Positions 8,499-16,285 are shown, numbered from the stretch's first letter. The stretch: 64,000 nucleotides of DNA from JBBQVS01 sp964250765 (GCA_964250765.1 CAXUHF010000003.1:1-64000), one strand, 5' to 3'. Numbers and translations: made by a program. Notes: generated from the letters alone by a model not told the origin.

Positions 8499-8585
8499 CA
8501 CATTGTGCATTTGATTGTACAACTGTGTGATGCCGCTGACTATCTTCATACACATGGTATCGTACATGGCAATATTCAGCCTTAG
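8499..8585 (+). pseudogene. Relic of a second kinase catalytic loop
   Basis: Right after the kinase stop, a 28-codon open stretch reads HIVHLIVQLCDAADYLHTHG and continues IVHGNIQP before TAG. It lines up with residues about 123-148 of the kinase above (QLCNAVQYAHDADVLHGNIKP). No start codon or further kinase sequence is present on either side. This is a small fragment left from a duplicated or deleted kinase gene. Confidence 0.6.
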
Positions 8586-8666
8586 TGAATGGTCAAAAAT
8601 AAAATAGTGCTATTGAGGCGAATATTTCATGCCCCGTTTGGCCTCGTCCGTTGACTAAATAATTCG

Positions 8667-9077
8667 TTAGGACATCGACGCTGAGTACCGTAGCGTCGCT
8701 AAACGCGAATAATAGCTATGATTTGCGAGCGTCCAGAGTGTCTGGAAAAGTGCTGGCTCGCGTTGCTCGAAATGTCTTAGAATAGCATGTTGTCGCTCTG
8801 AACTAGCTTCACAAAAATTTCCACCGGCCGAAGCATTGAGATCTCGCAAGGCTGTACGCAATCGTTTTTCACTAAGCAGTGAAGACACTCTGTTGTATCT
8901 GCTCGGTGAGAGATGATTGAGAAACGCGTCAATGAGATGAAGACTAGAAGGTGGTGGAAAGTCTTTATCAGATGGAATCAGGAGGTCGATAAATGCATTC
9001 AACTGGGTACGCTCTTCGGGACTAAGTTCAATTTTCTGATTGCGAGGTGACGATACTCGCAGCATCATTTCGCTCAT
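8667..9077 (-). CDS. Small protein, possible gluconate 2-dehydrogenase subunit 3-like domain
   Basis: A 136-residue soluble protein. The centre (LNAFIDLLIPSDKDFPPPS followed by LHLIDAFLNHL) resembles the gluconate 2-dehydrogenase subunit 3 / gamma-subunit family, where a short helical domain supports a membrane sugar dehydrogenase. No signal peptide and no catalytic partner subunit are visible nearby, so the assignment is tentative. The start was placed at the ATG at 9077 because AGGAG lies six bases before it; a GTG at 9128 would extend it by 17 residues. Convergent with the kinase relic and divergent from the P-loop kinase gene. The function is not known. Confidence 0.6.
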   Translation of the reverse strand: MSEMMLRVSSPRNQKIELSPEERTQLNAFIDLLIPSDKDFPPPSSLHLIDAFLNHLSPSRYNRVSSLLSEKRLRTALRDLNASAGGNFCEASSERQHAILRHFEQREPALFQTLWTLANHSYYSRLATLRYSASMS

Positions 9078-9245
9078 GAATGCTCCTGTTATGAGGAATG
9101 GAACTGGAAAACCCTCTTCTACCTTCACAATGGTAACATATACAAGAGAAGGATTGCAATGATTTTGGCGTGCATCTTAGAAGGTTTCCCTAATTCAACC
9201 CTAAGTTTTCTTACACCATTCTAACACACAAAAGAGAGGCGTTGT

Positions 9246-9767
9246 ATGCAGCTTATCATGTTCAAAGGCTTTCCAGGTAGTGGCAAAAGTACACTGAGCC
9301 GCGCTCTTAGCCGACAACTCAACTGGCCTGTAATTGACAAGGACGATGTGAAAGATATGTTTGGTGAGCAGGTTCCCGACGCTGGTGGGCTTGCCTATGA
9401 CGTGATGCTTAACATAGTGCGTCGCCAACTCTTACAAGGGCTGGGTGTGATCTGTGATAGCCCGCTTACGCATCTCATGACATATAAGCGTGCACAACAC
9501 ATTGTACAAGAGACAAAAGCTAACCTCGTCATCATCGAGTGTTTTTGTTCCGACGAACGCCTATGGAGCCAACGTGTCAACGCACGCAAGGCTTATGGCT
9601 TGCCATCACATCACATGATTGATTGGGAAACAATGCAAGCATATCGTCGTCAAAACCTTGAGGAAGCTAGCTTTCCAATTACGCATCCTCATTTGCTTAT
9701 TGATACAGCTAGACCGATTGCAGTATGTGTTGTGGAAGTTGTTGAGTGGTTAGAGCATTTTTCATAG
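9246..9767 (+). CDS. P-loop ATP-binding kinase-like protein (AAA_33 / zeta-toxin type fold)
   Basis: The 173-residue protein begins with a Walker A loop, GFPGSGKSTLSRAL, in the first 20 residues. DKDDVKDM follows, an acidic pair seen in small-molecule kinases of the AAA_33, chloramphenicol phosphotransferase and zeta-toxin families. VICDSPLTH and LVIIECFCSDERLWSQRV match the central strand and the arginine-rich lid. Such proteins phosphorylate small metabolites or nucleotides. No antitoxin-like gene precedes it, which argues against a toxin role. The ATG has an AGAGAGG ribosome site. The substrate cannot be predicted. Confidence 0.75.
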   Translation: MQLIMFKGFPGSGKSTLSRALSRQLNWPVIDKDDVKDMFGEQVPDAGGLAYDVMLNIVRRQLLQGLGVICDSPLTHLMTYKRAQHIVQETKANLVIIECFCSDERLWSQRVNARKAYGLPSHHMIDWETMQAYRRQNLEEASFPITHPHLLIDTARPIAVCVVEVVEWLEHFS

Positions 9768-9913
9768 TCCTAGCCATTTGGATGATGATATATGACTAAG
9801 TATGTCGTCCTATTAGTCGATGATTTTTTAAGAAATGTTGTTTTATACTTGTTTTGAAGATACATAGTTCAAGCCTTAATAAGTCCTTACATATGGGAAA
9901 GACGAGGAAAATC

Positions 9914-10756
9914 ATGGCTACACTAGAAACAGGTTTTGTAGAGTCAAATGGGACGAAGCTATATTATGAAACGCTGGGTGAAGGACATCCGCTTGTGCTT
10001 ATTCACGGCGGGTATATGGATAGGCGGATGTGGGATGACCAGTTCTCTACATTTGCGGAACGCTACAAGGTAGTTCGCTATGACGTGCGTGGCTTTGGAA
10101 AGTCAGAACTGCCACAAATAACATATGCCGATAGGCAAGACTTCTATAATGTACTCACATTCCTAGATATCAAAAAAACATATATCCTTGGCCTATCACT
10201 AGGAGGAGTCATTGCGCTCGACTTCACCCTAGAGTATCCCAATAGAGTAGATGCACTGCTACTTGTAGGTTCGCCCGTTGGTGGATACCCAAACGAACTG
10301 ATGTTTGACGCAGAACAGTTACAGAAGCAGATGCAGCTTTGGGGACCGTTTATGGCAGCAGCAAGGGAGCGGAACAGACCCGCTATGGTAAATGTACTGA
10401 TGAATAACCCAACGCTTGTTCCGTCCCTCGCGTATCCTTCAGCGCGTCAGCGTGTGCGAGAGCAGTTGTCTGAGTACTCTTTTGTATGGGTACTTGACCG
10501 CGTTGAGCAGCAGGTACTTACTCCTCCAGCATATGATCGGCTCGCTGAAATCTCTGTACCAACGCTCGTTATCGTAGGCTCGGAAGATGATGCTCAACTA
10601 CATAAGAGTGCAGATAAGTTAGAGCAGGATATCGTTGGAGTGAAAAGAGTTACAATTCCTGAAACACACCACATGCCAAATATGGAGAAACCAGAAGAGT
10701 TCAACCGCATTGTGCTTGATTTTTTAGCTAAACTAAACCATCACGACAAGTACTAA
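9914..10756 (+). CDS. Alpha/beta-hydrolase
   Basis: A 280-residue alpha/beta-hydrolase. The oxyanion region is LIHGGYMDRRMWD, the nucleophile elbow GLSLGG (Ser), the acid Asp lies in VGSEDDAQL, and the catalytic His in PETHHMPNMEKPEEF. This set matches small esterases, lactonases and haloperoxidase-like enzymes of the 3-oxoadipate enol-lactonase group. The ATG at 9914 follows GAGGAAAATC. An upstream ATG-less extension to 9854 is possible but lacks a ribosome site. The gene is alone in its strand segment, and nothing nearby points to a specific substrate. Confidence 0.85.
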   Translation: MATLETGFVESNGTKLYYETLGEGHPLVLIHGGYMDRRMWDDQFSTFAERYKVVRYDVRGFGKSELPQITYADRQDFYNVLTFLDIKKTYILGLSLGGVIALDFTLEYPNRVDALLLVGSPVGGYPNELMFDAEQLQKQMQLWGPFMAAARERNRPAMVNVLMNNPTLVPSLAYPSARQRVREQLSEYSFVWVLDRVEQQVLTPPAYDRLAEISVPTLVIVGSEDDAQLHKSADKLEQDIVGVKRVTIPETHHMPNMEKPEEFNRIVLDFLAKLNHHDKY

Positions 10757-10780
10757 AAAATGGAAACAGAGAGAGTAAGA

Positions 10781-10876
10781 ATGAAACTTCCCCCTTCTCG
10801 TATACGTGAAACTCATGTGACCGCGCTACGCATTCCTTGCACATTACAGGGCTATGTGCGTGTTAGTCACGGATGA
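10781..10876 (+). CDS. Possible 31-residue leader peptide gene
   Basis: ATG at 10781 follows AGAGAGAGTAAGA, a good ribosome site, and encodes 31 residues (MKLPPSRIRETHVTALRIPC...) ending at TGA 10874-10876. An in-line ATG begins one base later (10877), in the frame of the following Asn/Gln-rich gene, so translation of the two could be coupled. No similarity is recognised. It may be a short regulatory ORF or chance. Confidence 0.35.
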   Translation: MKLPPSRIRETHVTALRIPCTLQGYVRVSHG

Positions 10877-10891
10877 ATGGAGATAGAGCGC

Positions 10892-11512
10892 ATGAGTAAC
10901 AATAACAACGAAATCAACCAAGATGATATCTATGTAGATAATCCTAATGATGGGCGCAGTCGTGAGCGTGTGGTTGACAACAATCCACAGAGCAATACGA
11001 CGACCAATCAGAACCAGCGTCCAAACGAATTGATGGCGAGTTCGACGCGTGAACAAGCATTACAGGCTGGCTCACAGGCACGCGGTGGACCAATCTCTTC
11101 TGGTCAACAATCGAGTGGTTCGTCTGATTCGAGTGGTGTAGGTGGCTATGGGCAACCTGAAAGTGGTTTCGGATCCGACGCGCAAGGTGGTTCTGTCCAG
11201 CCAATGGGTGGTTACAATCAGGCTGGCTACAATCAGCAGGGAACATACAGCGACGTGCAAGGCGATTTACAACATAATAACGATGGTCTGAAGGAAACAC
11301 TTGGTAGTGGTTATGATCCACACCAGGATGGCGTTAATCCAGGTATGGCACAACAGGGCTATGATCCGACTCATAGTGGTATAAGACACGCGCAAAACAC
11401 ACCCGGTGAGGTAGTTGATACTCCAGGACGTGACGTTGGTTCCTCATGGGGCGAAGACGAGCAAATGGGGTCAAGCACTGACACTCCAGATCGCCGCAAC
11501 CCAGGGGCATAG
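10892..11512 (+). CDS. Low-complexity Asn/Gln/Gly/Ser-rich hydrophilic protein
   Basis: About 206 residues with no transmembrane segment, signal peptide or folded-domain motif. Composition is dominated by Asn, Gln, Gly, Ser and Asp, with repeated QAGYNQQG-like and GYDPxxxG units (GSGYDPHQDG, QQGYDPTHSG). This looks intrinsically disordered and resembles hydrophilin-like or stress-protective proteins. The next gene encodes a small heat-shock protein, which gives mild support for a stress role. The ATG at 10892 has GGAGATAG upstream; an alternative ATG lies at 10877. No known family can be assigned. Confidence 0.65.
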   Translation: MSNNNNEINQDDIYVDNPNDGRSRERVVDNNPQSNTTTNQNQRPNELMASSTREQALQAGSQARGGPISSGQQSSGSSDSSGVGGYGQPESGFGSDAQGGSVQPMGGYNQAGYNQQGTYSDVQGDLQHNNDGLKETLGSGYDPHQDGVNPGMAQQGYDPTHSGIRHAQNTPGEVVDTPGRDVGSSWGEDEQMGSSTDTPDRRNPGA

Positions 11513-11550
11513 TCGCTATTCGATATGATGTCACCATATTAATGCATGTA

Positions 11551-11627
11551 GTAGGGACGACCCTCGTGGTCGTCCGTCAAAAGCAGATACGATAAATAGA
11601 GAGTAGAGATGATCTTTGTGATCATCC
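11551..11627. repeat. Two tandem GTAG-hairpin REP-like units with swapped stem bases
   Basis: The first unit (11551-11575) is GTAG plus a stem GGACGACC / GGTCGTCC with loop ctcgt. The second (11603-11627) is GTAG plus AGATGATC / GATCATCC with loop tttgt. Both are 25 bases and in the same orientation. The second differs from the first by transitions that keep the stem paired. They lie just before the Hsp20 gene. Confidence 0.7.
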
Positions 11628-11643
11628 ATTGAGAGTAAGCAGT

Positions 11644-12042
11644 ATGACAGAGACACCAAAAGTACAGAGCATTCCGGTAAAGATGTATCGCTCAGCAGAC
11701 CGATTGATGGTGGCTGCCCCTATGCCAGGAGTCGAGCCGGATGATATCCTGGTTGATGTCACAGAAAATCGTCACCTGCTTTTGCAAGCGGGTCTACGTG
11801 GCGCGTTGAAAGACGTGAAAGAACTCTTGATCGACGAGTGGAGTGCTGGCGACTATTATCGTGAGCTAGAACTGCCAGATGCGGTAGATGGCCTCCATGC
11901 TAACGTGACCTATGGTAATGGTGTGCTAGTGGTTGTGCTACCGTTAAGTCAGGAGCATACACCAGCAATTCTCACGCTTAAAACGACCGGGAAAGACTAC
12001 GGCGCGACCGTCGGCAATTCTGGACATAAGCAAGCCGAATAG
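11644..12042 (+). CDS. Hsp20/alpha-crystallin family small heat-shock protein
   Basis: The 132-residue protein carries an alpha-crystallin domain over about residues 10-100: VKMYRSADRLMVAAPMPGV at the start, DILVDVTENRHLLLQAG in the middle and ANVTYGNGVLVVVLPL near the end, the last being the conserved GxL-type strand. Small heat-shock proteins form oligomers and hold unfolding proteins without using ATP. The N-terminal arm is very short and the C-terminal tail polar, which may limit oligomer size. The ATG at 11644 with GAGAGTAAG upstream is preferred over a TTG at 11629. Two REP-like hairpins lie in its leader. Confidence 0.85.
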   Translation: MTETPKVQSIPVKMYRSADRLMVAAPMPGVEPDDILVDVTENRHLLLQAGLRGALKDVKELLIDEWSAGDYYRELELPDAVDGLHANVTYGNGVLVVVLPLSQEHTPAILTLKTTGKDYGATVGNSGHKQAE

Positions 12043-12076
12043 AGTATTCTATACTCAGAGTAATACAATACTTTGT

Positions 12077-12122
12077 TTGCGATGAAGCTCGCATAATCGC
12101 CTGATGGCTAATGGCTTCTACC
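12077..12122 (+). ncRNA. Fluoride riboswitch aptamer (crcB motif)
   Basis: The sequence follows the known fluoride aptamer layout: TGCGATGAAGCTCGCA forms the first stem-loop, TAATC is the joining strand, GCC TGAT GGC is the second short stem, and TAATGGCTTCTACC provides the strand that pairs back with GAAGC for the pseudoknot. The order and spacing match the Thermotoga-type fluoride riboswitch. It is followed by an attenuator and two crcB fluoride-exporter genes. Binding of fluoride should hold GGCTTCTACC and prevent terminator formation. Confidence 0.88.
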
Positions 12123-12167
12123 ATCTCTTGATACTTCTATAGCGTCGAGAGAGGTAGAAGCTTTTTT
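12114..12167 (+). terminator. Riboswitch-controlled attenuator
   Basis: GCTTCTACC plus TCTCT (12114-12128) pairs with AGAGAGGTAGAAGC (12148-12161), followed by TTTTTT. The 5' arm is the 3' strand of the fluoride aptamer, so ligand binding and termination exclude each other. Confidence 0.85.
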
Positions 12168-12291
12168 CATAGAGATTGTAGAGCATGAAGAGCGTGTAGA
12201 AGCCTTGTTACCTCTGCTCGATCATCTGGTGCAACGAGGGATAATAACCGTTACACCTGTAGAAATTGTCTATAGTAGGAGTATAGAATGA
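12168..12291 (+). pseudogene. C-terminal relic of a DUF190 protein
   Basis: Between attenuator and crcB, an open frame reads IEIVEHEERVEALLPLLDHL and continues VQRGIITVTPVEIVY to a TGA that overlaps the crcB ATG (ATGA). This is the C-terminal half of DUF190 (PII/CutA-like) proteins, which often accompany CrcB. The N-terminal half and any ATG are missing; upstream, the frame runs through the attenuator to a stop at 12109. Either the gene was truncated or the riboswitch was placed by a deletion. The frame could still be translated to couple into crcB, but no start is obvious. Confidence 0.65.
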
Positions 12292-12677
12292 CCCCTTTAT
12301 CATTGTCCTTTATTGTTCTTGTTGGGTTAGCTGGTGCTATAGGTGCTGTATCACGCTACCTTTTGGGACGTTTTATCGCAGAACGAGTCAGTGCGCGCTT
12401 CCCACTTGGCACCCTGATTATCAACGTCATCGGTGCTTTTCTTATTGGTTTGCTCTTCGCGCTTGCAGGACACAAAATCATCAGTACAAGTCAGCAAGTT
12501 ATTCTTGCGACTGGTTTTCTTGGAGGGTATACGACGTTTAGCACCATGAGTTGGGAAGGGATTCAGCTTGTGCGAGGTGGTAGCACTACAAGTGGTATGC
12601 TTTATCTCAGTGGAAGTGTAGCACTTGGCCTTCTCTGCGCCACCCTAGGTTTAGTGGTAGGAGGTTTGGTACTTTAA
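12288..12677 (+). CDS. crcB: Fluoride channel CrcB/Fluc, first copy
   Basis: A 129-residue protein with four hydrophobic helices and the Fluc signatures: GAVSRYLLGR near the start, GTLIINVIGAF with the conserved Asn, and GFLGGYTTFSTMS with the TTFS box lining the fluoride pore. Fluc proteins export fluoride passively from the cytoplasm as dual-topology dimers. It sits directly behind a fluoride riboswitch and shares a one-base overlap with a second crcB, so the two are co-translated and may form a heterodimer. Its start ATG overlaps the stop of the upstream DUF190 relic. Confidence 0.93.
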   Translation: MTPLSLSFIVLVGLAGAIGAVSRYLLGRFIAERVSARFPLGTLIINVIGAFLIGLLFALAGHKIISTSQQVILATGFLGGYTTFSTMSWEGIQLVRGGSTTSGMLYLSGSVALGLLCATLGLVVGGLVL

Positions 12678-13165
12678 TGTCCACAACACTTTCTCTGCCA
12701 CGACGCATATTCGCTGTTTTTGGCGGTGGCTTCTTCGGGACCATCGTTCGGTATCTGCTAAGTATGCTTATACAAACATATTTTGGCAAGGGTTGGCCCT
12801 ATGACATTCTCATCATTAATCTCACTGGCGCGTTTGTGCTAGCGAGTATCACCACGCTTGCCGATGCTGCCGTTCTGATTGGTCCAACGCGTCGCCTCGT
12901 TATCAACGTCGGTTTCCTAGGAGCCTACACAACCTTTAGCAGTTTAGCTCTTGGTGACGTGTTGCTCTTTGCGAATGGTCGCTGGCTCCTCGCACTCCTC
13001 TACCTCTTTTTAAGCATTGGAGGAGGAGTTGTTGCGGTACTGGCTGGCGATGTAATAGGAAACTGGTGTATCAAACTGGTCAAAAATCGGATGAGGCCAC
13101 AAATTGTACCAGTAGCAAAAGAAGACCATCTTGACATGCAAGATGACCTTCTTTTACCCGATTGA
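12677..13165 (+). CDS. crcB: Fluoride channel CrcB/Fluc, second copy
   Basis: The 162-residue partner of the preceding gene. The same motifs appear: GTIVRYLLSM, LIINLTGAFV and GFLGAYTTFSS. It has four membrane helices and an extra hydrophilic C-terminal tail of about 30 residues. Paired crcB genes usually encode the two halves of an antiparallel heterodimeric channel. The ATG at 12677 overlaps the TAA of the first copy (TAATG). The 3' end of the reading frame holds a stem-loop that may be the operon terminator. Confidence 0.92.
   Translation: MSTTLSLPRRIFAVFGGGFFGTIVRYLLSMLIQTYFGKGWPYDILIINLTGAFVLASITTLADAAVLIGPTRRLVINVGFLGAYTTFSSLALGDVLLFANGRWLLALLYLFLSIGGGVVAVLAGDVIGNWCIKLVKNRMRPQIVPVAKEDHLDMQDDLLLPD
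13117..13155 (+). terminator. Stem-loop within the 3' end of the second crcB gene
   Basis: AAAAGAAG with CATCTTG pairs with CAAGATG and CTTCTTTT around a short loop. The stem ends in T-rich sequence at the last codons of the gene and may act as terminator in both directions against the convergent gene. Confidence 0.5.
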
Positions 13166-13179
13166 ACATTTTACAGTCC

Positions 13180-14484
13180 TTACACCGCCTTGCTTGCTAT
13201 CATTAGAGCTTTGTCCAGGTCCCACAGAATATCTTCAACATTTTCAATGCCAATTGAGAGGCGAATGAGATCAGGTGTAACGCCACCTGAAAACTGATCG
13301 TCTTGTGATAGCTGCTGATGAGTTGTGCTAGCTGGATGAATAATCAGGCTACGTGCATCGCCGACGTTGGCAAGGTGAGACAGCATTCGCACATTGTTAA
13401 TTACTGCTTTGCCCGCCTCATAGCCCCCTTTGACTCCAAATGTGAAGATCGCCCCTGCTCCATGAGGTAGGTAGCGGGTGGCTAAATCGTGTGAAGGGTC
13501 GTTTGGTAGCCCTGCATAGCGTACCCAACTTACGGCTGGATGCTCTTGTAGAAACTGTGCCACGCGCAATGCGTTGAAACAATGTCGTTCCATGCGTAAC
13601 GAAAGCGTCTCCAAGCCCTGTAAGAGCAGAAACGAGTTGAAAGGACTGATACACGCGCCCGTGTCGCGTAATGTCTCCGTGCGAGCCTTCATTACGAACG
13701 CAAAATCGCCAAAGGTCTCGTAGAAGCGCACACCGTGATAGCCAGGCGAGGGATCGACGATGTGCGCGAACTTGCCGTTATCCCACGGAAACTTCCCGTT
13801 CTCAACCAGCACACCACCGATAGAGGTGCCATGTCCGCCGATAAACTTTGTGGCGGAATGAATGACAATATCGGCTCCGTGTTCAAATGGGCGAATAAGG
13901 TAAGGCGTCGTAAAAGTACTATCAACGGCGAGCGGTATTCCTGCTTCGTGCGCGATGTCGGCAACTGCACGGATATCGAGTACGTTCCCTTGCGGATTAC
14001 TAATGGTTTCGCCATATAGGACACGAGTACGGGGCGTAATGGCTTTACGGTAATTTTCGGGATTTGTGCTATCGACAAAAATAGTGTTGATGCCCCATGT
14101 ACGTAGGGTCAGGTCAAACTGTGTATACGTGCCTCCATAGAGGCTACTCGAAGACACGATTTCATCACCGGGACGAAGCAGCGTAGTCATCGTTGCCATC
14201 TGCGCCGCCATACCAGATGCTGTGGCGACCGCTCCTGTTCCACCTTCTAGGGCGGCGATCCGCTCTTCAAAAGCAGATGTGGTCGGGTTCATGATGCGTG
14301 TATAGATATTGCCGAAGCGTTGTAGTGCAAAGAGATGGGCAGCATGTTCAGTATCGTCAAACACATACGAGGTTGTTTGATAAATAGGTACGGCACGCGC
14401 TCCCGTCGCCGAGTCGGGTCGTTGTCCTGCGTGAACAGATAATGTATCAAAGCCGAAGACGTGATCGCCGTCGATTTCTGGCAT
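13180..14484 (-). CDS. O-acetylhomoserine sulfhydrylase-type Cys/Met metabolism PLP enzyme
   Basis: A 434-residue gamma-family PLP enzyme. Landmarks are DTLSVHAGQRPD at the N-terminus, YTRIMNPTT, ASGMAAQMATM, SSLYGGTYTQF, DSTFTTPYL and HSATKFIGGHGTSIGG with the Schiff-base Lys. The length and the GTSIGG insertion match O-acetylhomoserine aminocarboxypropyltransferase (MetY), which makes homocysteine from O-acetylhomoserine and sulfide, better than cystathionine synthases of about 380 residues. No metX or other methionine gene is adjacent and no SAM riboswitch is seen upstream. Start ATG at 14484 with GAGAGGAAATT before it. Confidence 0.88.
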   Translation of the reverse strand: MPEIDGDHVFGFDTLSVHAGQRPDSATGARAVPIYQTTSYVFDDTEHAAHLFALQRFGNIYTRIMNPTTSAFEERIAALEGGTGAVATASGMAAQMATMTTLLRPGDEIVSSSSLYGGTYTQFDLTLRTWGINTIFVDSTNPENYRKAITPRTRVLYGETISNPQGNVLDIRAVADIAHEAGIPLAVDSTFTTPYLIRPFEHGADIVIHSATKFIGGHGTSIGGVLVENGKFPWDNGKFAHIVDPSPGYHGVRFYETFGDFAFVMKARTETLRDTGACISPFNSFLLLQGLETLSLRMERHCFNALRVAQFLQEHPAVSWVRYAGLPNDPSHDLATRYLPHGAGAIFTFGVKGGYEAGKAVINNVRMLSHLANVGDARSLIIHPASTTHQQLSQDDQFSGGVTPDLIRLSIGIENVEDILWDLDKALMIASKAV

Positions 14485-14667
14485 CGTAAATTTCCTCTCA
14501 AGGATAGGTAAAACTGCATTTGGTTTCTATCGTATCACATCTATCTCAAAAATTCATATAGTCGTAAGGAATGAATGGGTAACGCTGTTTTGTTCTATTA
14601 TAGTGTGACGAAATAACGTTGCACATATATATCTTATGTTTTACGGTTAAAATATACATTGCACTTC

Positions 14668-14774
14668 ACCTTCCTTATGTCATAGGCTAAAGGAAGAAGG
14701 TATGAGCATTGCGTAAGAAACGCTCACATACCTGTATTGTATTAGGGGCAGAGACAAGGATGTCTTTTGCCCCT
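14668..14774 (+). promoter_or_regulatory. Structured leader upstream of the MFS exporter gene
   Basis: Three stems are possible. ACCTTCCTT pairs with AAGGAAGAAGGT (14668-14701). AGGTATGAGC pairs with GCTCACATACCT (14698-14733). GGGGCA/AGAC pairs with GTCT/TGCCCC (14745-14774). The first two share AGGT and so exclude each other, as in attenuators. No known riboswitch class was recognised. The rest of the 396-base space between the two divergent genes shows only scattered promoter-like elements. Confidence 0.4.
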
Positions 14775-14880
14775 TCTCGTTTCATCCATATCTCCGATTC
14801 TTCATTCACCGTTGCATGAATACCACTTTCTGTGTTTCTATTCCTTGATATGGTTTGACTCTAGCAAGGACTACTTTATC

Positions 14881-16134
14881 ATGTCTTCTTCGATTTCTCT
14901 TAAAGAACGTTCACGTACATTGGTATCTACTCTTCATCCACTCTCTGAAAAAAACTTTAGCATTTTTTGGATTGGCTCTTTTCTCTCAAGTATCGGTTTC
15001 TGGATTCAGACTGTTGGGCAGGGCTGGCAAGTGTTGCAATTAACGCAATCTGCTCTACTGCTTGGGCTAGTAACGCTTGCAGCAACCGTTCCAAATCTTA
15101 TATTCTCGCTCTTCGGCGGTGTGCTTGTTGATCGCTGGGACCGCCATACCGTCTTATTCTGTACACAAGCGGTCTATATGACAACAGCCCTACTCTTAGG
15201 CGTTCTCACAACATTGCATCTCATTGTCGTCTGGGAAATTCTCGTCGCTGCACTCATCAATGGAGTTGTGAGCGCGATTGGCTTACCTGCATGGCAGACG
15301 TTTGTGACTGACCTTGTGCCATCGAAAGAGTTGAGACAAGGTGTGGCCTTGGATTTTATGCAGTTTAATCTTTCTCGCGCCGTTGGTCCCGCATTGGGAG
15401 GCATCTCGGTTGGACTTGTAGGCATTGCAGGGTCGTATTATCTTAATAGCGTAAGCTATATCGCGGTACTACTCTCGTTGTTGCTTGTTCACGCTGAGCA
15501 CAAACAACTTGTTGCAAAGCGACAAAGTGTGTGGCAAGGGCTGGGCGAAGGCATTGCCTATGTACGTCAGCATCTAGCACTCCAACTGGCTTTGCTGCTT
15601 CAATTTCTGCTGGCATTTCTGGTGTTTCCTTTTGCGACACTTTTACCCATATTCGCCGCAAACATTTTTCATGTTGGTGCAGAGGGCTTAGGCGTTTTAA
15701 ATGCAGTTACTGGGATTGGTGCTCTTACTGGTGCCCTGTTATTCTTGCTTATAAGCCATCGTCTACAGCGCACTCTACGTCTTATGATTATATTATGTAT
15801 GATCGGTGGTAGTGCTTGTGTTGCCTTTGCCTTTGCATATAACATAATGCTCGCGCTACCTGCCTTAGTCGTACTCGGTGTCTGTTCTGTCTTGCCACTT
15901 GTCGTGACAAACACAGCAATACAGATGATGACGCCAGATGGAATGCGCGGACGCATCTTGAGCATCAGAATTCTAATTACCTTTGGTCTTGCTCCCTTTG
16001 GCAACCTACTTGTTGGATGGGTAGCTCAGAACATTGGTGCTCAAATGACGCTAGCACTAAGTGGTGGCCTGTGCTTACTTGTTACTGCAATGATTGGGTT
16101 CTTGCACGTACGGCAGCATATAGAACTCGCTTAG
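14881..16134 (+). CDS. MFS transporter, drug/siderophore exporter type (DHA3-like)
   Basis: A 417-residue protein with about twelve membrane helices. The loop after helix 2 reads GGVLVDRWDRHTV, the form of the MFS signature seen in EntS-like and macrolide-type (DHA3) exporters, and DFMQFNLSRAVGPALGG matches the helix 5 region. Such proteins pump drugs or small siderophores out by proton antiport. The ATG at 14881 is preferred (AAGGA 12 bases before); an upstream ATG at 14767 falls in a leader hairpin. The structured leader suggests regulation after transcription starts. No drug-resistance regulator is adjacent. Confidence 0.85.
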   Translation: MSSSISLKERSRTLVSTLHPLSEKNFSIFWIGSFLSSIGFWIQTVGQGWQVLQLTQSALLLGLVTLAATVPNLIFSLFGGVLVDRWDRHTVLFCTQAVYMTTALLLGVLTTLHLIVVWEILVAALINGVVSAIGLPAWQTFVTDLVPSKELRQGVALDFMQFNLSRAVGPALGGISVGLVGIAGSYYLNSVSYIAVLLSLLLVHAEHKQLVAKRQSVWQGLGEGIAYVRQHLALQLALLLQFLLAFLVFPFATLLPIFAANIFHVGAEGLGVLNAVTGIGALTGALLFLLISHRLQRTLRLMIILCMIGGSACVAFAFAYNIMLALPALVVLGVCSVLPLVVTNTAIQMMTPDGMRGRILSIRILITFGLAPFGNLLVGWVAQNIGAQMTLALSGGLCLLVTAMIGFLHVRQHIELA

Positions 16135-16158
16135 GAGTAAGTGTGTTACATTCATCGC

Positions 16159-16285
16159 GGTAGGGGCAGCAATTCATTGCGCCCAAAGATGGGCTTGGAG
16201 GGGTTCGCGTTTCCACGAGATGCATGTTGGAAATGTTTACCCCGCGACCCCCATCTTTGGGCGCAATGAATTGCTGCCCCTACCG
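16159..16285. repeat. REP-like inverted pair, GCAATTCATTGC type
   Basis: Left arm from 16159 (GGTAGGGGCAGCAATTC...) and right arm ending CTGCCCCTACC (16284) are near-perfect reverse complements over more than 30 bases, with about 60 bases between. Each arm folds as GGGGC, GCAAT, loop TC, ATTGC, GCCC. It lies between the convergent MFS and flavin reductase genes. Confidence 0.8.

Noticed and set aside
9246..9767. Zeta-type toxin of a toxin-antitoxin pair
   Set aside because: No small antitoxin gene is adjacent, and the fold is shared with many metabolic kinases.
14485..14667. SAM riboswitch or other methionine leader before the acetylhomoserine enzyme gene
   Set aside because: None of the conserved SAM-I/II blocks could be found in the minus-strand leader.
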